Below, piece after piece: positions 46,159 to 55,469 of a stretch of 64,000 bases of DNA (its first letter is position 1; each line of letters opens with the position of its first letter). A model generated the notes under the pieces. It was not told where the DNA came from. It did no database searches and saw only the letters and a list, made by a program, of their open reading frames with translations. Made by a program: the position numbers and the translations under genes. Location of the stretch: positions 62,001 through 126,000 of the forward strand of contig JAGYOH010000007.1 of assembly GCA_018399635.1 (NCBI GenBank), given 5' to 3'. This DNA is from Clostridia bacterium. GTDB lineage: Bacteria > Bacillota > Clostridia > Peptostreptococcales > Acidaminobacteraceae.

Positions 46159-47001
46159 CTAGTCCACCTCCCCGATTCCCGGTTTGGCCGGCAGGACCAG
46201 GACGCGGTTGAGTTTTCTGAAATCCGCCAGGGGTTCCACCGTAATGGTCACCAGCAGCTCATTGCGGTCCTTGAACACTTCACTGACCGTCCCGATGATG
46301 ATCCCTTCCTGATAGAGTCCCTTTCCTGAGGTAATGATCAGATCTCCCACGAAAACCTCGGCGGAGGGGTCGAAGAAGGATCCGTTCAGGGAACCGTCGA
46401 TGCCGCCATCCACGACGCCCTCATAGTCACGGGTCTTGTCGGAGATTTTGATCCCCACCGAGTTCTTGTGGTCGATGATGGCCACCACCTTGGCAAAGTC
46501 ATCACTCACCTCATAAACCAGACCCAGCAGTCCCTTGCCGCTGATCACCGCGGCGTTCTTCATCACCCCGTCGGCGTGGCCCTTGTCGATGACAAACATG
46601 TTGTACCAGTTGCCGGGGTCCTTGGAAACCACCCGGGCCTCGGTGACCAGCTCCGCGGAGGTCGCGGGCAGGTATTCGAAAATCCCTCTGAGCTCCTCGA
46701 GTTCGGCGTACTCGTTCGCCTCGAGGGCTGAAGCCACAAAGGCCTCTCTGAGAGAGGCGTTTTCTCTTTCCAGTTCGTCAATGCGCTTTTCATTGTCCCA
46801 GACATTGACTACAGGACTGACAATCGATTCCATCAGTCCCGTCATGGTATTGAAGATTCTCTGCACAGGAATCAGAGACTTTCCGATGAAGTTTTCAAAC
46901 CGGGAAATCCGCTCCCGCCCTCCAAAGGTAAGCCCCATGACAATCATCAGCAAAATTAGTGAGATGATGACAAGGCTGTTTTTCCCACGATCACTTTTCA
47001 C
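46159..47001 (-). CDS. mreC: Rod shape-determining protein MreC
   Basis: Periplasmic-facing scaffold protein of 280 residues: one N-terminal membrane segment (LVIISLILLMIVMGLTF), a coiled coil (NEKRIDELERENASLREAF) and the beta-rich MreC domain (ARVVSKDPGNWYNMFVIDKG, GLLGLVYEV). It starts at GTG. It lies in the order mreB-mreC-mreD and connects MreB to PBP2 and RodA. Confidence 0.95.
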   Translation of the reverse strand: MKSDRGKNSLVIISLILLMIVMGLTFGGRERISRFENFIGKSLIPVQRIFNTMTGLMESIVSPVVNVWDNEKRIDELERENASLREAFVASALEANEYAELEELRGIFEYLPATSAELVTEARVVSKDPGNWYNMFVIDKGHADGVMKNAAVISGKGLLGLVYEVSDDFAKVVAIIDHKNSVGIKISDKTRDYEGVVDGGIDGSLNGSFFDPSAEVFVGDLIITSGKGLYQEGIIIGTVSEVFKDRNELLVTITVEPLADFRKLNRVLVLPAKPGIGEVD

Positions 47002-47012
47002 CGAATACCACC

Positions 47013-48041
47013 CTAACGTCGTTTCACATGAGTCATCTGTTTTCTCATCACATCGTAATGCTCAAGAGATTGACCCGTCCCCAGGGCAACACTTTTGAGC
47101 GGTTCCTCCACCACATTGACGGGGATTTTCAAATGCTCCTGGAAAAGTTCCTTGATACCTCTGAGGAGGGCGCCCCCGCCGGTCAGGGTCATCCCCTTGA
47201 CCATGATATCCGCCGACAACTCCGGATGGGTGATTTCGAGGATGTTCCTGATCCCGTCCAGGATATTGGAAAAAATCTCCCCCAGGGCCATCTCGGTCTC
47301 CCGGGATGAAATCCGAATCTTCTTGGGCAGACCGCTGACCAGGTCCCGACCGGTGATCTCCATATGGAGAATCTCCATGGGATAGACGGTCCCGATGCTC
47401 TTTTTGATGGATTCGACACCGCTGATGCCTATGGCCAGCTGGTAGTTCTTCTTGACATATTCCAGAATCGCCTCGTTCATCTTGTCTCCGGCGACCTTGA
47501 GGGACTTGCTCACCACGATCCCTCCCAGTGAAATCACGGCGATTTCCGTGGTGCCTCCTCCGATATCCACCACCAGATGACCGAAGGGTTCTTCAATCTG
47601 CAGACCGGCACCGATGGCGGCGGCCACGGCTTCTTCAATGACCATGGCATCGTGGGCCCTGGCCATGAGGGCGGCCTCGATCACGGCCCTCTTCTCCACG
47701 GTGGTCGCCTCGGAGGGCACACTGATCACGACCCTGATCTTGGTGAAGAGGTTCCTTTTTGGAAAACTTTTCTTCAAAAAATATTCAATCATCCGATAGG
47801 TGGTTTCAAAATCCGCCACAACGCCATTTTGAAGCGGCCTGATCAAATCGATGGTATCCGGGGCCTTGCCGATCATTTCCTTGGCTTCGATGCCCACCGC
47901 GATGATTTCCCCGGTTCGGTTCTCGACGGCTACGACAGAAGGTTCATCAGCGACAATCCCGACCCCCTTGACATAAAGCAGGGTGTTGGCTGTCCCCAAG
48001 TCGATGCCGACATCTTTTATCAAGCACTTAAATATTGTCAA
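47013..48041 (-). CDS. mreB: Rod shape-determining protein MreB
   Basis: Actin-like ATPase that guides lateral wall synthesis, 342 residues. The phosphate-binding loops DVGIDLGTANTLLYV and VVDIGGGTTEIAVISLGG are intact, and the adenosine motif LTGGGALLRGI is present. The start is TTG 48041 with AAAGGAG about 11 bases upstream. It is the first gene of the mreBCD-mrdA-rodA block; radC and maf precede it. Confidence 0.97.
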   Translation of the reverse strand: MTIFKCLIKDVGIDLGTANTLLYVKGVGIVADEPSVVAVENRTGEIIAVGIEAKEMIGKAPDTIDLIRPLQNGVVADFETTYRMIEYFLKKSFPKRNLFTKIRVVISVPSEATTVEKRAVIEAALMARAHDAMVIEEAVAAAIGAGLQIEEPFGHLVVDIGGGTTEIAVISLGGIVVSKSLKVAGDKMNEAILEYVKKNYQLAIGISGVESIKKSIGTVYPMEILHMEITGRDLVSGLPKKIRISSRETEMALGEIFSNILDGIRNILEITHPELSADIMVKGMTLTGGGALLRGIKELFQEHLKIPVNVVEEPLKSVALGTGQSLEHYDVMRKQMTHVKRR

Positions 48042-48060
48042 TGGTCAAACGTCTCCTTTT

Positions 48061-48735
48061 TCAAATAAGCTTTTCTTCCTTCATGCTGAAATATTTCTCA
48101 CTACCAATTATAACATGGTCGAGAACTTTTATACCGATTAAATCTCCGGCTTCCTTGATTCTTCTGGTGATCTGATAATCCTCCGCCGAGGGCTCGGGAT
48201 TCCCGCTCGGATGGTTGTGCATCAACAGGATTCCCGCCGCGCTTTTTTTGATGGCGCGGTTGAAAACCTCTCTGGGATGGACGATCGAGGCATTGAGGGA
48301 TCCGATGGAAATGTTTTCATAATCGATGACCTGGTTCTTGGTGTCCAGAAACACCACCCGGAAAACTTCCTTCTTGAAGTAGCGCATGTCCTGACCCAGA
48401 TGCTGGAAAATATCCAGGGGACTGAGTATCCTCTCCCGGACCAGAAAATGATTCATGTGGATGCGATGGCTGAGCTCTACGGCCGCCAGTATCCTGACCG
48501 CCTTCGTGGGACCGATTCCTCTGATCGAAGTCAATTCCTGCACGGTGACGTCGGTCAGCTGGTGGATGCCTTCCCCCGTGGATTCAAGGACTCTCTGGGC
48601 AAGATCCAGGGCCGATTGCTCCCTTGATCCCGTTTGAATCAGGATGGCCAGGAGTTCTGCGTTGGACAGGCGTCCGGGACCCAGATTGATCATTCTCTCT
48701 CTAGGACGTTCATTCAGGGGCAGATCTTTGATCAT
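48061..48735 (-). CDS. radC: RadC/JAB-domain protein
   Basis: MPN/JAMM-domain protein of 224 residues with an N-terminal UPF0758 helix-hairpin-helix region (LTSIRGIGPTKAVRILA) and the JAMM metal motif LLMHNHPSGNPEPSAED. The common name implies repair, but the function is not settled. Clostridia usually keep it between maf and mreB, as here. GAGGAGAG precedes the ATG. Confidence 0.95.
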   Translation of the reverse strand: MIKDLPLNERPRERMINLGPGRLSNAELLAILIQTGSREQSALDLAQRVLESTGEGIHQLTDVTVQELTSIRGIGPTKAVRILAAVELSHRIHMNHFLVRERILSPLDIFQHLGQDMRYFKKEVFRVVFLDTKNQVIDYENISIGSLNASIVHPREVFNRAIKKSAAGILLMHNHPSGNPEPSAEDYQITRRIKEAGDLIGIKVLDHVIIGSEKYFSMKEEKLI

Positions 48736-48750
48736 AAGCTCTCCTCAAAC

Positions 48751-49332
48751 TCAAAAGAATTTAAAATTGAAGCGCCTCATCATGTCCTGGTGAATCCTGC
48801 CAATGGGCAATCCCATGATATTGTAATAGTCCCCTTTGATTTTTTCAACCAGGAGCGCCCCCCTTCCCTGGATGCCGTAGGCACCGGCCTTGTCTAGGGG
48901 TTCTCCGGTCTTGAGATACCAGGCGATCAGTTCCTGAGGCAGTTCGTAAAACTTCACCTCGGAAACCGCATAGTTCACATAGGGGAATTTTTCCTCAGAG
49001 TCCATCAGGAGATAGCCGGTAAAAACCTGGTGCCAACGGCCGCTCAAGGCTTTGAGCATTCTTTCGGCCTCCTCCTGGTCAGAGGGTTTGCCCAGGATGC
49101 TACCATGGAAAACCACGGTGTCCGCGGCCAGGATCAGGCCCCTCTTGTCCAGTCGCTTGCCCACGGAAAGCCCTTTTGACAGAGCGGCGGTCATCACTTC
49201 GACGGAGGGGTCGCCCAGAGGATCCAGTCTCTCCTCCCCGGTGGCCTCCATGATTTCAAAATCTCTGGTGAACATGGAAAGGATTTCCTTTCTTCTCGGA
49301 GACGTCGACGCTAAAACAATTTTATGATTCAT
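48751..49332 (-). CDS. maf: Maf-family nucleoside triphosphate pyrophosphatase
   Basis: Hydrolyses dTTP, UTP or modified nucleotides. The 193-residue protein starts IVLASTSPRRKEILS (Maf signature) and has LAADTVVFHGSILGKP and YGIQGRGALLVEKIKGDYYNIMGLP. AAGGGTGA precedes the ATG. It lies 118 bases after folC, in the maf-radC-mreBCD order usual in Clostridia. Confidence 0.95.
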   Translation of the reverse strand: MNHKIVLASTSPRRKEILSMFTRDFEIMEATGEERLDPLGDPSVEVMTAALSKGLSVGKRLDKRGLILAADTVVFHGSILGKPSDQEEAERMLKALSGRWHQVFTGYLLMDSEEKFPYVNYAVSEVKFYELPQELIAWYLKTGEPLDKAGAYGIQGRGALLVEKIKGDYYNIMGLPIGRIHQDMMRRFNFKFF

Positions 49333-49405
49333 TTTATCACCCTTTACCTCAGCAGTGGCATCCAGCTGAAATAGTATTCCTTGATATCAACCATTTTTTT
49401 CGAAG

Positions 49406-49442
49406 GCTTTGACAGGGGAAAAGAAAGACGCCCTGTCAAAGC
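49406..49442 (-). repeat. 12-bp inverted repeat after folC
   Basis: GCTTTGACAGGG (49406-49417) is perfectly inverted at 49431-49442 around a 13-base loop, starting 8 bases beyond the folC stop. It lacks a T run. The rest of the folC-maf gap holds only a 16-codon ORF without a ribosome binding site (49394-49344). Confidence 0.6.
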
Positions 49443-49450
49443 AAGGGGCA

Positions 49451-50728
49451 TCATTCAACAAATAGCGAGCGGACCTCTCCGATCATATAGAGGGATCCGA
49501 AGGCGATGACCACATCCTCTTTGCCGGCCTTGTTCTTGGCCGCGATGAAGGCCTCGTCGATGCCCGAATAGCCCTCCATGGGCAGGCCGTAGTCCCCGAC
49601 GATTTCAGCAAGTTCCCTGTGGGTCATTCTCCGGGGTGAATGGGGCTCGGTGAGGACCACCTCGGAAAGAAAGGGCATCACCGGATCGAGGATGCTTCTG
49701 ACATCCTTGTCCCCCAGGATACCGATCAGACCGATGATCCTCTTCCCCTTGAACAGTTTTTCGAGGTTCTGGCCCAGACTTCTGGCCCCGTGCTCGTTGT
49801 GGGCCCCGTCAATGACGACCAGGGGGTCCCTGCCGATGATTTCCATGCGACCCGGCCACCGGGTTTTTTTGAGGCCCTTCACCCGGGCGCCATGGGGAAT
49901 TCTGAAATCACTGTCGGCTTCCAGAGCCTCCAAAACCATCAGACTCAGAGCGGCATTGTAGATTTGATGGGTGCCCAGCAAGCCGATTTCATAGGGCTCT
50001 CCCCTGAACTTGAACTTGGACCCCCCCAGGCTTTCCCTGAGAACCTCAATATCCCCGGGGTCAAGCACCCTGAGGGGACTGCCCTTGGCCAGGGCCTTTT
50101 CCTCGATGACCTTCAAGGCCCCGGCTTGTTGGAAATGGCAGACCACCGGTCTTTTCTCCTTGATGATTCCCGCCTTTTCCGCAGCGATGGCTTCAAGGGT
50201 TTCTCCGAGATACGCCATATGGTCCATGGCGATAGGGGTGATCACGCTGATGAGGGGGTCCGCCACCACATTGGTGGAGTCAAGCCGGCCTCCCATCCCC
50301 ACTTCTAGGATGATGATCTCGGTATTCCGCCTGCGGTAGTATTCGAAGGCAATGGCTGTGACCACCTCGAATTCCGTGGGATGATCATACCCTTCCTGCA
50401 GCATGAGATCCACCTTTTCCTTGACGAACCCCGTGATTTCACCGAGGGTTTCATTGTCGATATTGAGGCCGTTCAATCGAATTCTTTCATTGAAGACCTG
50501 CAGAAAGGGGGAACTGAAAAGACCGACTTCATAGCCCGCCTCCTGGAGAACCCGGGCCAGGTAGGCGGAGGTGGATCCCTTGCCGTTGGTCCCGGCCACA
50601 TGAATCACCTTGAGATCCTTGTGAGGATTCTCCATATGGGACAGCAGGGTGGTGATTTGACTGAGTCCCAGCTTGCGTCCGAATTGATAAGTCCCATGGA
50701 TATAGGCAACCGCCTGGGAGTAATTCAT
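49451..50728 (-). CDS. folC: Folylpolyglutamate synthase / dihydrofolate synthase
   Basis: Mur-ligase-family enzyme adding glutamate to folates. The 425-residue protein has VIHVAGTNGKGSTSAYLA (P-loop), EVGMGGRLDSTNVV, VVIDGAHNEHGARSL and a C-terminal Rossmann-like domain (GILGDKDV). ATG 50728 has GAGGAG 6 bases upstream; a longer frame upstream is rejected since it would overlap valS. It lies 10 bases after valS, a common clostridial pairing. Confidence 0.95.
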   Translation of the reverse strand: MNYSQAVAYIHGTYQFGRKLGLSQITTLLSHMENPHKDLKVIHVAGTNGKGSTSAYLARVLQEAGYEVGLFSSPFLQVFNERIRLNGLNIDNETLGEITGFVKEKVDLMLQEGYDHPTEFEVVTAIAFEYYRRRNTEIIILEVGMGGRLDSTNVVADPLISVITPIAMDHMAYLGETLEAIAAEKAGIIKEKRPVVCHFQQAGALKVIEEKALAKGSPLRVLDPGDIEVLRESLGGSKFKFRGEPYEIGLLGTHQIYNAALSLMVLEALEADSDFRIPHGARVKGLKKTRWPGRMEIIGRDPLVVIDGAHNEHGARSLGQNLEKLFKGKRIIGLIGILGDKDVRSILDPVMPFLSEVVLTEPHSPRRMTHRELAEIVGDYGLPMEGYSGIDEAFIAAKNKAGKEDVVIAFGSLYMIGEVRSLFVE

Positions 50729-50738
50729 TGATATCTCC

Positions 50739-53390
50739 TCAACTCTCTTGTATTTTTTCCCTGACGACTTCGAGTCGTTCAGTAATCTCCTTGAGCATGG
50801 CTTCATATTTGGCAAGCTTGGCCTCTTCCTCCTGGATCAATGCCTCGGGGGCCTTGGCCAGAAAGCCCTGGTTGCTCAATCTGCCCCTGGCCCGCTTGAC
50901 TTCACCGGTGAGCTTCTGGAATTCCTTTTCCAGGCGGTTGTGTTCCCTGCCGTAGTCCACCAGATCATCCAGGGGCATGTAGAGGCGGGCCCCCTCGATG
51001 ATGGCCGTGACCACCTCTTCAGCGGGTTCTTCCTGGATCAGGACGACCTCCTTGATGCCGGCCAGGGCCATGAGAATCTTTTCCTCGTCACCGAGCAGCT
51101 GCCGCACCCCGGCATCCCCTTCCACGAGGAGTCTTGCCCGGACCTTTGGTGAAACCTCCATCTCCGCCCGGATATTTCTCAGTGAGCGAACGGCCTTCAT
51201 GAGCCGGTCCATGGACCGGGCCTCTTCTTCGAAAACCCGGTCCTGGTTTTCCCCGGGCCAGGCCGCCACGATGAGATCGGAATCCACTCCCGGAATATTC
51301 CCCCAGATTTCCTCGGTGATGAAGGGCATGAAGGGATGAAGCAGTTTGAGGATATCCGTAAGGACTTCCAGGAGAACCCCCTTGGCCACGGCTTTTCTCT
51401 GCTCATCTTCCCCGTACAGTCGGATTTTGGAAATCTCGATGTACCAGTCACAGTACTCGTCCCAGACGAATTCGTAGATCTTGCCGGCGGCAATCCCCAG
51501 TTCAAACCGGTCGAGATCCCTTGATACCTCCTTCACTGTTTCATTGAGTCTGTGAAGAATCCACTTGTCGGCGAGCTCCAGCTCCGTGGTCTTGAAGCTG
51601 TAATCCTCCCCCTCCTCCAGGGTGGCCAGCAGGAATCTCGAAGCGTTCCAGAGCTTGTTGGCGAAATTCCGGGCCGCCTCCACCCTTTCCATCTGGAATT
51701 TCAAATCATTGCCGGGGCTGTTCCCCGTGGCCAGCATGAACCGAAGCGCATCGGCGCCATAGGACTCGATGACCTCCAGGGGATCGACCCCGTTGCCCAG
51801 GGACTTGGACATCTTCCTTCCCTCGGCATCCCTGACCAGACCGTGGATCAGCACATGTTCAAAGGGCAGTTCACCGGTCTGTTCAAGACCGCTGAAGACC
51901 ATCCGGATGACCCAGAAGAAAATAATGTCATAGCCCGTCACCAGCACATTCGTGGGATAAAAATACTTGAGCAGTGCCGTATCCTCGGGCCATCCCAGGG
52001 TGCTGAAGGGCCAAAGGGCTGAACTGAACCAGGTGTCCAGGACATCCTCGTCCTGAAGCATGTGGGTGCCGCCGCACTTGCTGCAGGTGGCGGGAGGTGT
52101 TTCCTGGACCATGATCTCCCCGCAGTCCTGGCAATAGTAGGCCGGGATCCGGTGCCCCCACCAGAGCTGTCTGGAAATGGTCCAGTCCCTGATATTCTCC
52201 AGCCAGTGGCTGTAGACCTTGTCGAACCGGTCCGGGACAATCTTCAATTCTCCTTTTTTCAGCGCCTCCAGGGCCGGCTTTGCCAGCGGGGCCATCTCGA
52301 CGAACCACTGGTCGGAAAGACGCGGTTCAATGGCGGTATGGCATCGATAGCAGACCCCCACGGCATGCTCGTGGTTCTTGACCTCCAGGAGGAAACCCTC
52401 CCTTTGAAGGTCCTCGACGATCTGTCTGCGACAGGCATAGCGGTCGAGGCCCTCGTAGGAGCCGCCCTTTTCGTTGATGGTGGCTTTCTCATCGAAAATA
52501 TCGATGATTTCTAGATCGTGTCGCTGACCGATCAAAAAGTCATTGGGATCGTGGGCGGGGGTGATCTTGAGGGCCCCGGTGCCCACACTCCTATCCACAT
52601 AATCATCGGCTATGACGGGCAGTTCCCGCCCGACGAGGGGAAGCATCACGGTTTTTCCCACAAAGCGGGCATACCGTTCGTCCTCGGGATGGACCGCCAC
52701 GGCGGTGTCTCCGAGCATGGTTTCCGGCCGGGTGGTGGCGATGGTCAGAAACTCCTCCGAGTCCTTGATGGGGTATTTCACATGATAGAACTTGCCCTGC
52801 TGGTCCTCGTGCTCCACCTCGGCCTCGCTGAGGGTGGTCCCGCAGTCCGGACACCAGTTGATGAGTCGGTTGCCCCGATAGATCAGGCCCTTGCGGTAGA
52901 GATTGACAAAGACCTTGGTGACCGCATCGTTGCAGCCGGAATCCATGGTGAAACGCTCCTTGTCCCAGTCACAGGAATTGCCCAGCTTCATCATCTGCTC
53001 CACGATGCGGTCTCCATACTCCGCCTTCCAGGCCCAGGCCTTTTCCAGAAAGTCCTCCCGGCGGATCATATCCTTGCTCAGGCCCTCTTCCCGCTTGATT
53101 TTCTCCAGGACCTTGACCTCCGTCGCGATGGAGGCATGGTCCGTTCCAGGCAGCCAGAGGGCTTCATAGCCCCTCATCCGCTTGTAACGGATGAGGACGT
53201 CCTGGATCACATGGTCGAGGGCATGGCCCATATGGAGCTGCCCCGTGATATTGGGGGGCGGCAGAACGATGGTGAAGGGCTCCTTGTCAGGATTCGGATT
53301 GGCGCTGAAGTGCTTTTTCTCCATCCAATACTGGTAGACCGCCTGTTCAAAGGTCTTTGGATCGTACTTGCTTCCCATGGTTTTTTTCAC
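50739..53390 (-). CDS. valS: Valyl-tRNA synthetase
   Basis: Class I synthetase of 883 residues. The HIGH motif is QLHMGHALDHV near residue 52 and the KMSKS loop is RKMSKSLGNGVDP. The editing domain (TTRPETMLGDTAVAVHPED) and a C-terminal coiled coil (EFQKLTGEVKRARGRL) are present. The start is GTG 53390 with AAGGGGGA upstream. Expression should be under the T-box leader. folC follows in the same operon. Confidence 0.98.
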   Translation of the reverse strand: MKKTMGSKYDPKTFEQAVYQYWMEKKHFSANPNPDKEPFTIVLPPPNITGQLHMGHALDHVIQDVLIRYKRMRGYEALWLPGTDHASIATEVKVLEKIKREEGLSKDMIRREDFLEKAWAWKAEYGDRIVEQMMKLGNSCDWDKERFTMDSGCNDAVTKVFVNLYRKGLIYRGNRLINWCPDCGTTLSEAEVEHEDQQGKFYHVKYPIKDSEEFLTIATTRPETMLGDTAVAVHPEDERYARFVGKTVMLPLVGRELPVIADDYVDRSVGTGALKITPAHDPNDFLIGQRHDLEIIDIFDEKATINEKGGSYEGLDRYACRRQIVEDLQREGFLLEVKNHEHAVGVCYRCHTAIEPRLSDQWFVEMAPLAKPALEALKKGELKIVPDRFDKVYSHWLENIRDWTISRQLWWGHRIPAYYCQDCGEIMVQETPPATCSKCGGTHMLQDEDVLDTWFSSALWPFSTLGWPEDTALLKYFYPTNVLVTGYDIIFFWVIRMVFSGLEQTGELPFEHVLIHGLVRDAEGRKMSKSLGNGVDPLEVIESYGADALRFMLATGNSPGNDLKFQMERVEAARNFANKLWNASRFLLATLEEGEDYSFKTTELELADKWILHRLNETVKEVSRDLDRFELGIAAGKIYEFVWDEYCDWYIEISKIRLYGEDEQRKAVAKGVLLEVLTDILKLLHPFMPFITEEIWGNIPGVDSDLIVAAWPGENQDRVFEEEARSMDRLMKAVRSLRNIRAEMEVSPKVRARLLVEGDAGVRQLLGDEEKILMALAGIKEVVLIQEEPAEEVVTAIIEGARLYMPLDDLVDYGREHNRLEKEFQKLTGEVKRARGRLSNQGFLAKAPEALIQEEEAKLAKYEAMLKEITERLEVVREKIQES

Positions 53391-53491
53391 TGTGGAATCC
53401 CCCTTAGATTATGATGTGGTTTTGAGGCCGGAAGGCATGCCTCCTTGCCCTCCCTGCCGATATTCCTTCTTTTGCCAGCGTGGCGGCCTTC

Positions 53492-53743
53492 AAAAAATAA
53501 AACAACCCCACGACCCAAACAAAGGGACGATGAGGCCTCGCGGTACCACCCTAATTCCAGCAAATCACTGACACTTCAACGGCTATAACGCGCCACCGTC
53601 CGAACCTACTCCAATTTCAGTCCGAAGGCTTCACAAGCGACTTCAGGAAGGACCGCACCTGGAAATCTTCCACCCGACTCCGATTTCCTCTCTTCTTGAC
53701 AAGGGGGTCTGCTTCCCTACTCCTCTTGATCATCAACCGCTAT
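53492..53743 (-). promoter_or_regulatory. T-box riboswitch of valS
   Basis: The leader has the T-box core AGGGTGGTACCGCG (53552-53539) and, in stem I, CTGAAGTCGC; the putative specifier GTC (Val) is in the same position after GAA as in the leuS leader. T-rich sequence (53503-53492) ends the terminator region. The remaining 100 bases to the valS start hold no gene, only a short GC-rich region with a GGAGGCATGCCTTCC palindrome. Confidence 0.92.
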
Positions 53744-53749
53744 GCCACG

Positions 53750-53779
53750 ATTATAACCCATTGATTTTCAACTTGTCAA
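53750..53779 (-). promoter_or_regulatory. SigmaA-type promoter of valS
   Basis: Perfect TTGACA (53779-53774) and TATAAT (53755-53750) on the minus strand with an 18-base spacer, directly upstream of the T-box leader. Confidence 0.85.
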
Positions 53780-53786
53780 CCAATCT

Positions 53787-54131
53787 TTAGCGCACGATAT
53801 TCATGCGGCACCTTCGGTCGAGATAATGCACCAGATCGAAAACCAGGCTCTGGAAGGTAAAGTTGTAAACCTTCCATTCCCGCTCATAATTCACATAGAT
53901 GTGCCGCTTGATGGAGATGGTGGGGAGAAAGGGATCCCCACCATTGTCCATTTCATCCTCGTAGATGCAGAGCTTCGTGATGTTCCCCCGCCCCTTCTGC
54001 ATGCTCATGATGTCGATGCCGCCCTCCGCGGGCTGCCTCATGACCTCGGCATAGAAAAGATACTGGTTGATGGTGCCTTGTAAAAACCCGTAACGCTTGT
54101 TGATGTCCTCGACTTTGATTTCACAACTCAC
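53787..54131 (-). CDS. Hypothetical protein, 114 aa
   Basis: I do not recognise this protein. It has no membrane segment or signal peptide. Composition is mixed, with aromatic-rich stretches (NQYLFYAEVM, NYEREWKVYNFTF) and a basic end (YLDRRCRMNIVR). The beginning MSCEIKVEDINKRYGFLQG looks like a real N-terminus. The start is probably GTG 54131 after AAAAGG. It lies 22 bases after the LiaF-like gene and may be the last gene of that unit; the valS promoter begins 7 bases beyond its stop. Confidence 0.6.
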   Translation of the reverse strand: MSCEIKVEDINKRYGFLQGTINQYLFYAEVMRQPAEGGIDIMSMQKGRGNITKLCIYEDEMDNGGDPFLPTISIKRHIYVNYEREWKVYNFTFQSLVFDLVHYLDRRCRMNIVR

Positions 54132-54153
54132 CTTTTACACCCGATTTCTCTTG

Positions 54154-54999
54154 TTATCTCGTGATGAACCGCACCTGTCCCATGCCCACCTCGGCCTTGA
54201 TGCGGTGGAAGTCCTCGCCTTCCGGCGGGCCGAAAACGTAAACGTCATCCTCTTCGAAGTAGGCCATGTTCCCCTCGATCCGGACCTGCTTCATCCCGCC
54301 CTGAACCTCCAGGACGACCCGGGTGCCCCGGGGCACGCTGATGGTCAGCCCGCCGATGCCGCACTCGAGGTCCGACAAGACCTCGCCCCGGGGAGCACCC
54401 AGATAGAGGGTCATGTCCCCCACCCCGAGATCGGCATCAAGCCGGCGGAGATTGATGTCTCTCAGATCCAGATCCGCCGCCATTACTCCCATGTCCAGGG
54501 TGAGCTCCCAGGGAATCTCCCGGCCAAGACCGACATGGTAGCGCCACTTCCTGGAGGGAGTCAGCCGGTTGCCCTGGTCCACCAGGTCAAAGGCAAAGGT
54601 GTCGCTGACCTTTCCTGCCGCCAGACTTGTCCCGCCGGGATCCCTGGGATAGGCCACACTGAGCACCCCCGGGGTATCGCTGTCAAGTTCAAAATCCCCC
54701 ACCCCCAGGGCAAGGGTCGCTTTTCCCGTTGTATAAGCGGCCTTCATGGGATATTCCTCATGGGCCGTCATCGGTTTTCCCGGGGTGATGGATGCCAGGA
54801 GCACCAGCAGAATCAGCCCCAGAGCCAGCAGGGTTCTGATGACGGGCTTGTCCCTGGCCAGGATCCAGAAGCCCAGCCAGACCAGAAACCCCGGCCAGTA
54901 GTTGAAGAAGAGACTGAAGAGATTGACCTCGACCAGTCCAAGACGTTGCAGGAGAAAGTAGGCGCCGACGGCTACCAGGATACCACCGGTGGTTTTCAC
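54154..54999 (-). CDS. LiaF-like membrane protein with C-terminal beta domain
   Basis: Protein of 281 residues with four N-terminal membrane segments (ILVAVGAYFLLQRLGLV, LFFNYWPGFLVWLGFWIL, LLALGLILLVLL) followed by a soluble region of repeating beta strands with alternating Gly and Asp (LALGVGDFELDS, ADLGVGDMTLYLG, CGIGGLTISVPRG). This resembles the LiaF/DUF2154 type cell-envelope stress sensors with a bactofilin-like beta-solenoid. The GTG start overlaps the upstream gene by GTGA. With the two PspC proteins it forms an envelope-stress cluster. No LiaRS two-component pair is adjacent. Confidence 0.8.
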   Translation of the reverse strand: MKTTGGILVAVGAYFLLQRLGLVEVNLFSLFFNYWPGFLVWLGFWILARDKPVIRTLLALGLILLVLLASITPGKPMTAHEEYPMKAAYTTGKATLALGVGDFELDSDTPGVLSVAYPRDPGGTSLAAGKVSDTFAFDLVDQGNRLTPSRKWRYHVGLGREIPWELTLDMGVMAADLDLRDINLRRLDADLGVGDMTLYLGAPRGEVLSDLECGIGGLTISVPRGTRVVLEVQGGMKQVRIEGNMAYFEEDDVYVFGPPEGEDFHRIKAEVGMGQVRFITR

Positions 55000-55469
55000 T
55001 TTTTCTTACGCTCCTTCATGAAGACCAGGTAGAGCCCGACGACGATCAGGACCACCGGCCACAGGATTTCCCAGGGCAGTCTGATATTGAGCCACCAGAA
55101 GATTCTTCTGGCGATGAACATCATGCCGATTACGATGAGAATCAGACCAAAGAGCTGGGTGGAGCTTTTGTCCTTGCCATTGTCCACCCGGGGGGACTCG
55201 GGATTTGCCGCCTGGGCCCCCTCATCCTCGGTGACCTCACCCTCCGGCTTCTCTTCTCCCTCGGCGGGGTTCACCGTCAAAAGCCGGGGCCTTTCCGGCA
55301 CGATGATGATGAAGAGAATATAGGCCAGAATACCGGTGCCGGCAAAAAGAACCGTCACGGCCCAGACCAGACGGATCAGGGTGGCATCCACCTCGAAATA
55401 CTCCGCCAGACCGCCGCATACGCCGGCCAGAACCTTGTCATCCTGAGAACGATACAATTTTTTCTCCAA
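54996..55469 (-). CDS. PspC-domain membrane protein with C-terminal TM pair
   Basis: 157 residues. The PspC domain covers about 1-60 (KLYRSQDDKVLAGVCGGLAEYF, then a membrane segment ILAYILFIIIVPERP). An acidic linker follows (about 65-105), then two membrane segments resembling LiaI/LiaF N-termini (LFGLILIVIGMMFI, ILWPVVLIVVGLYLVF) and a basic tail. It starts at TTG directly after the short PspC gene, with GAAGGAGG upstream, and is coupled to the LiaF-like gene. Confidence 0.85.
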   Translation of the reverse strand: MEKKLYRSQDDKVLAGVCGGLAEYFEVDATLIRLVWAVTVLFAGTGILAYILFIIIVPERPRLLTVNPAEGEEKPEGEVTEDEGAQAANPESPRVDNGKDKSSTQLFGLILIVIGMMFIARRIFWWLNIRLPWEILWPVVLIVVGLYLVFMKERKKK

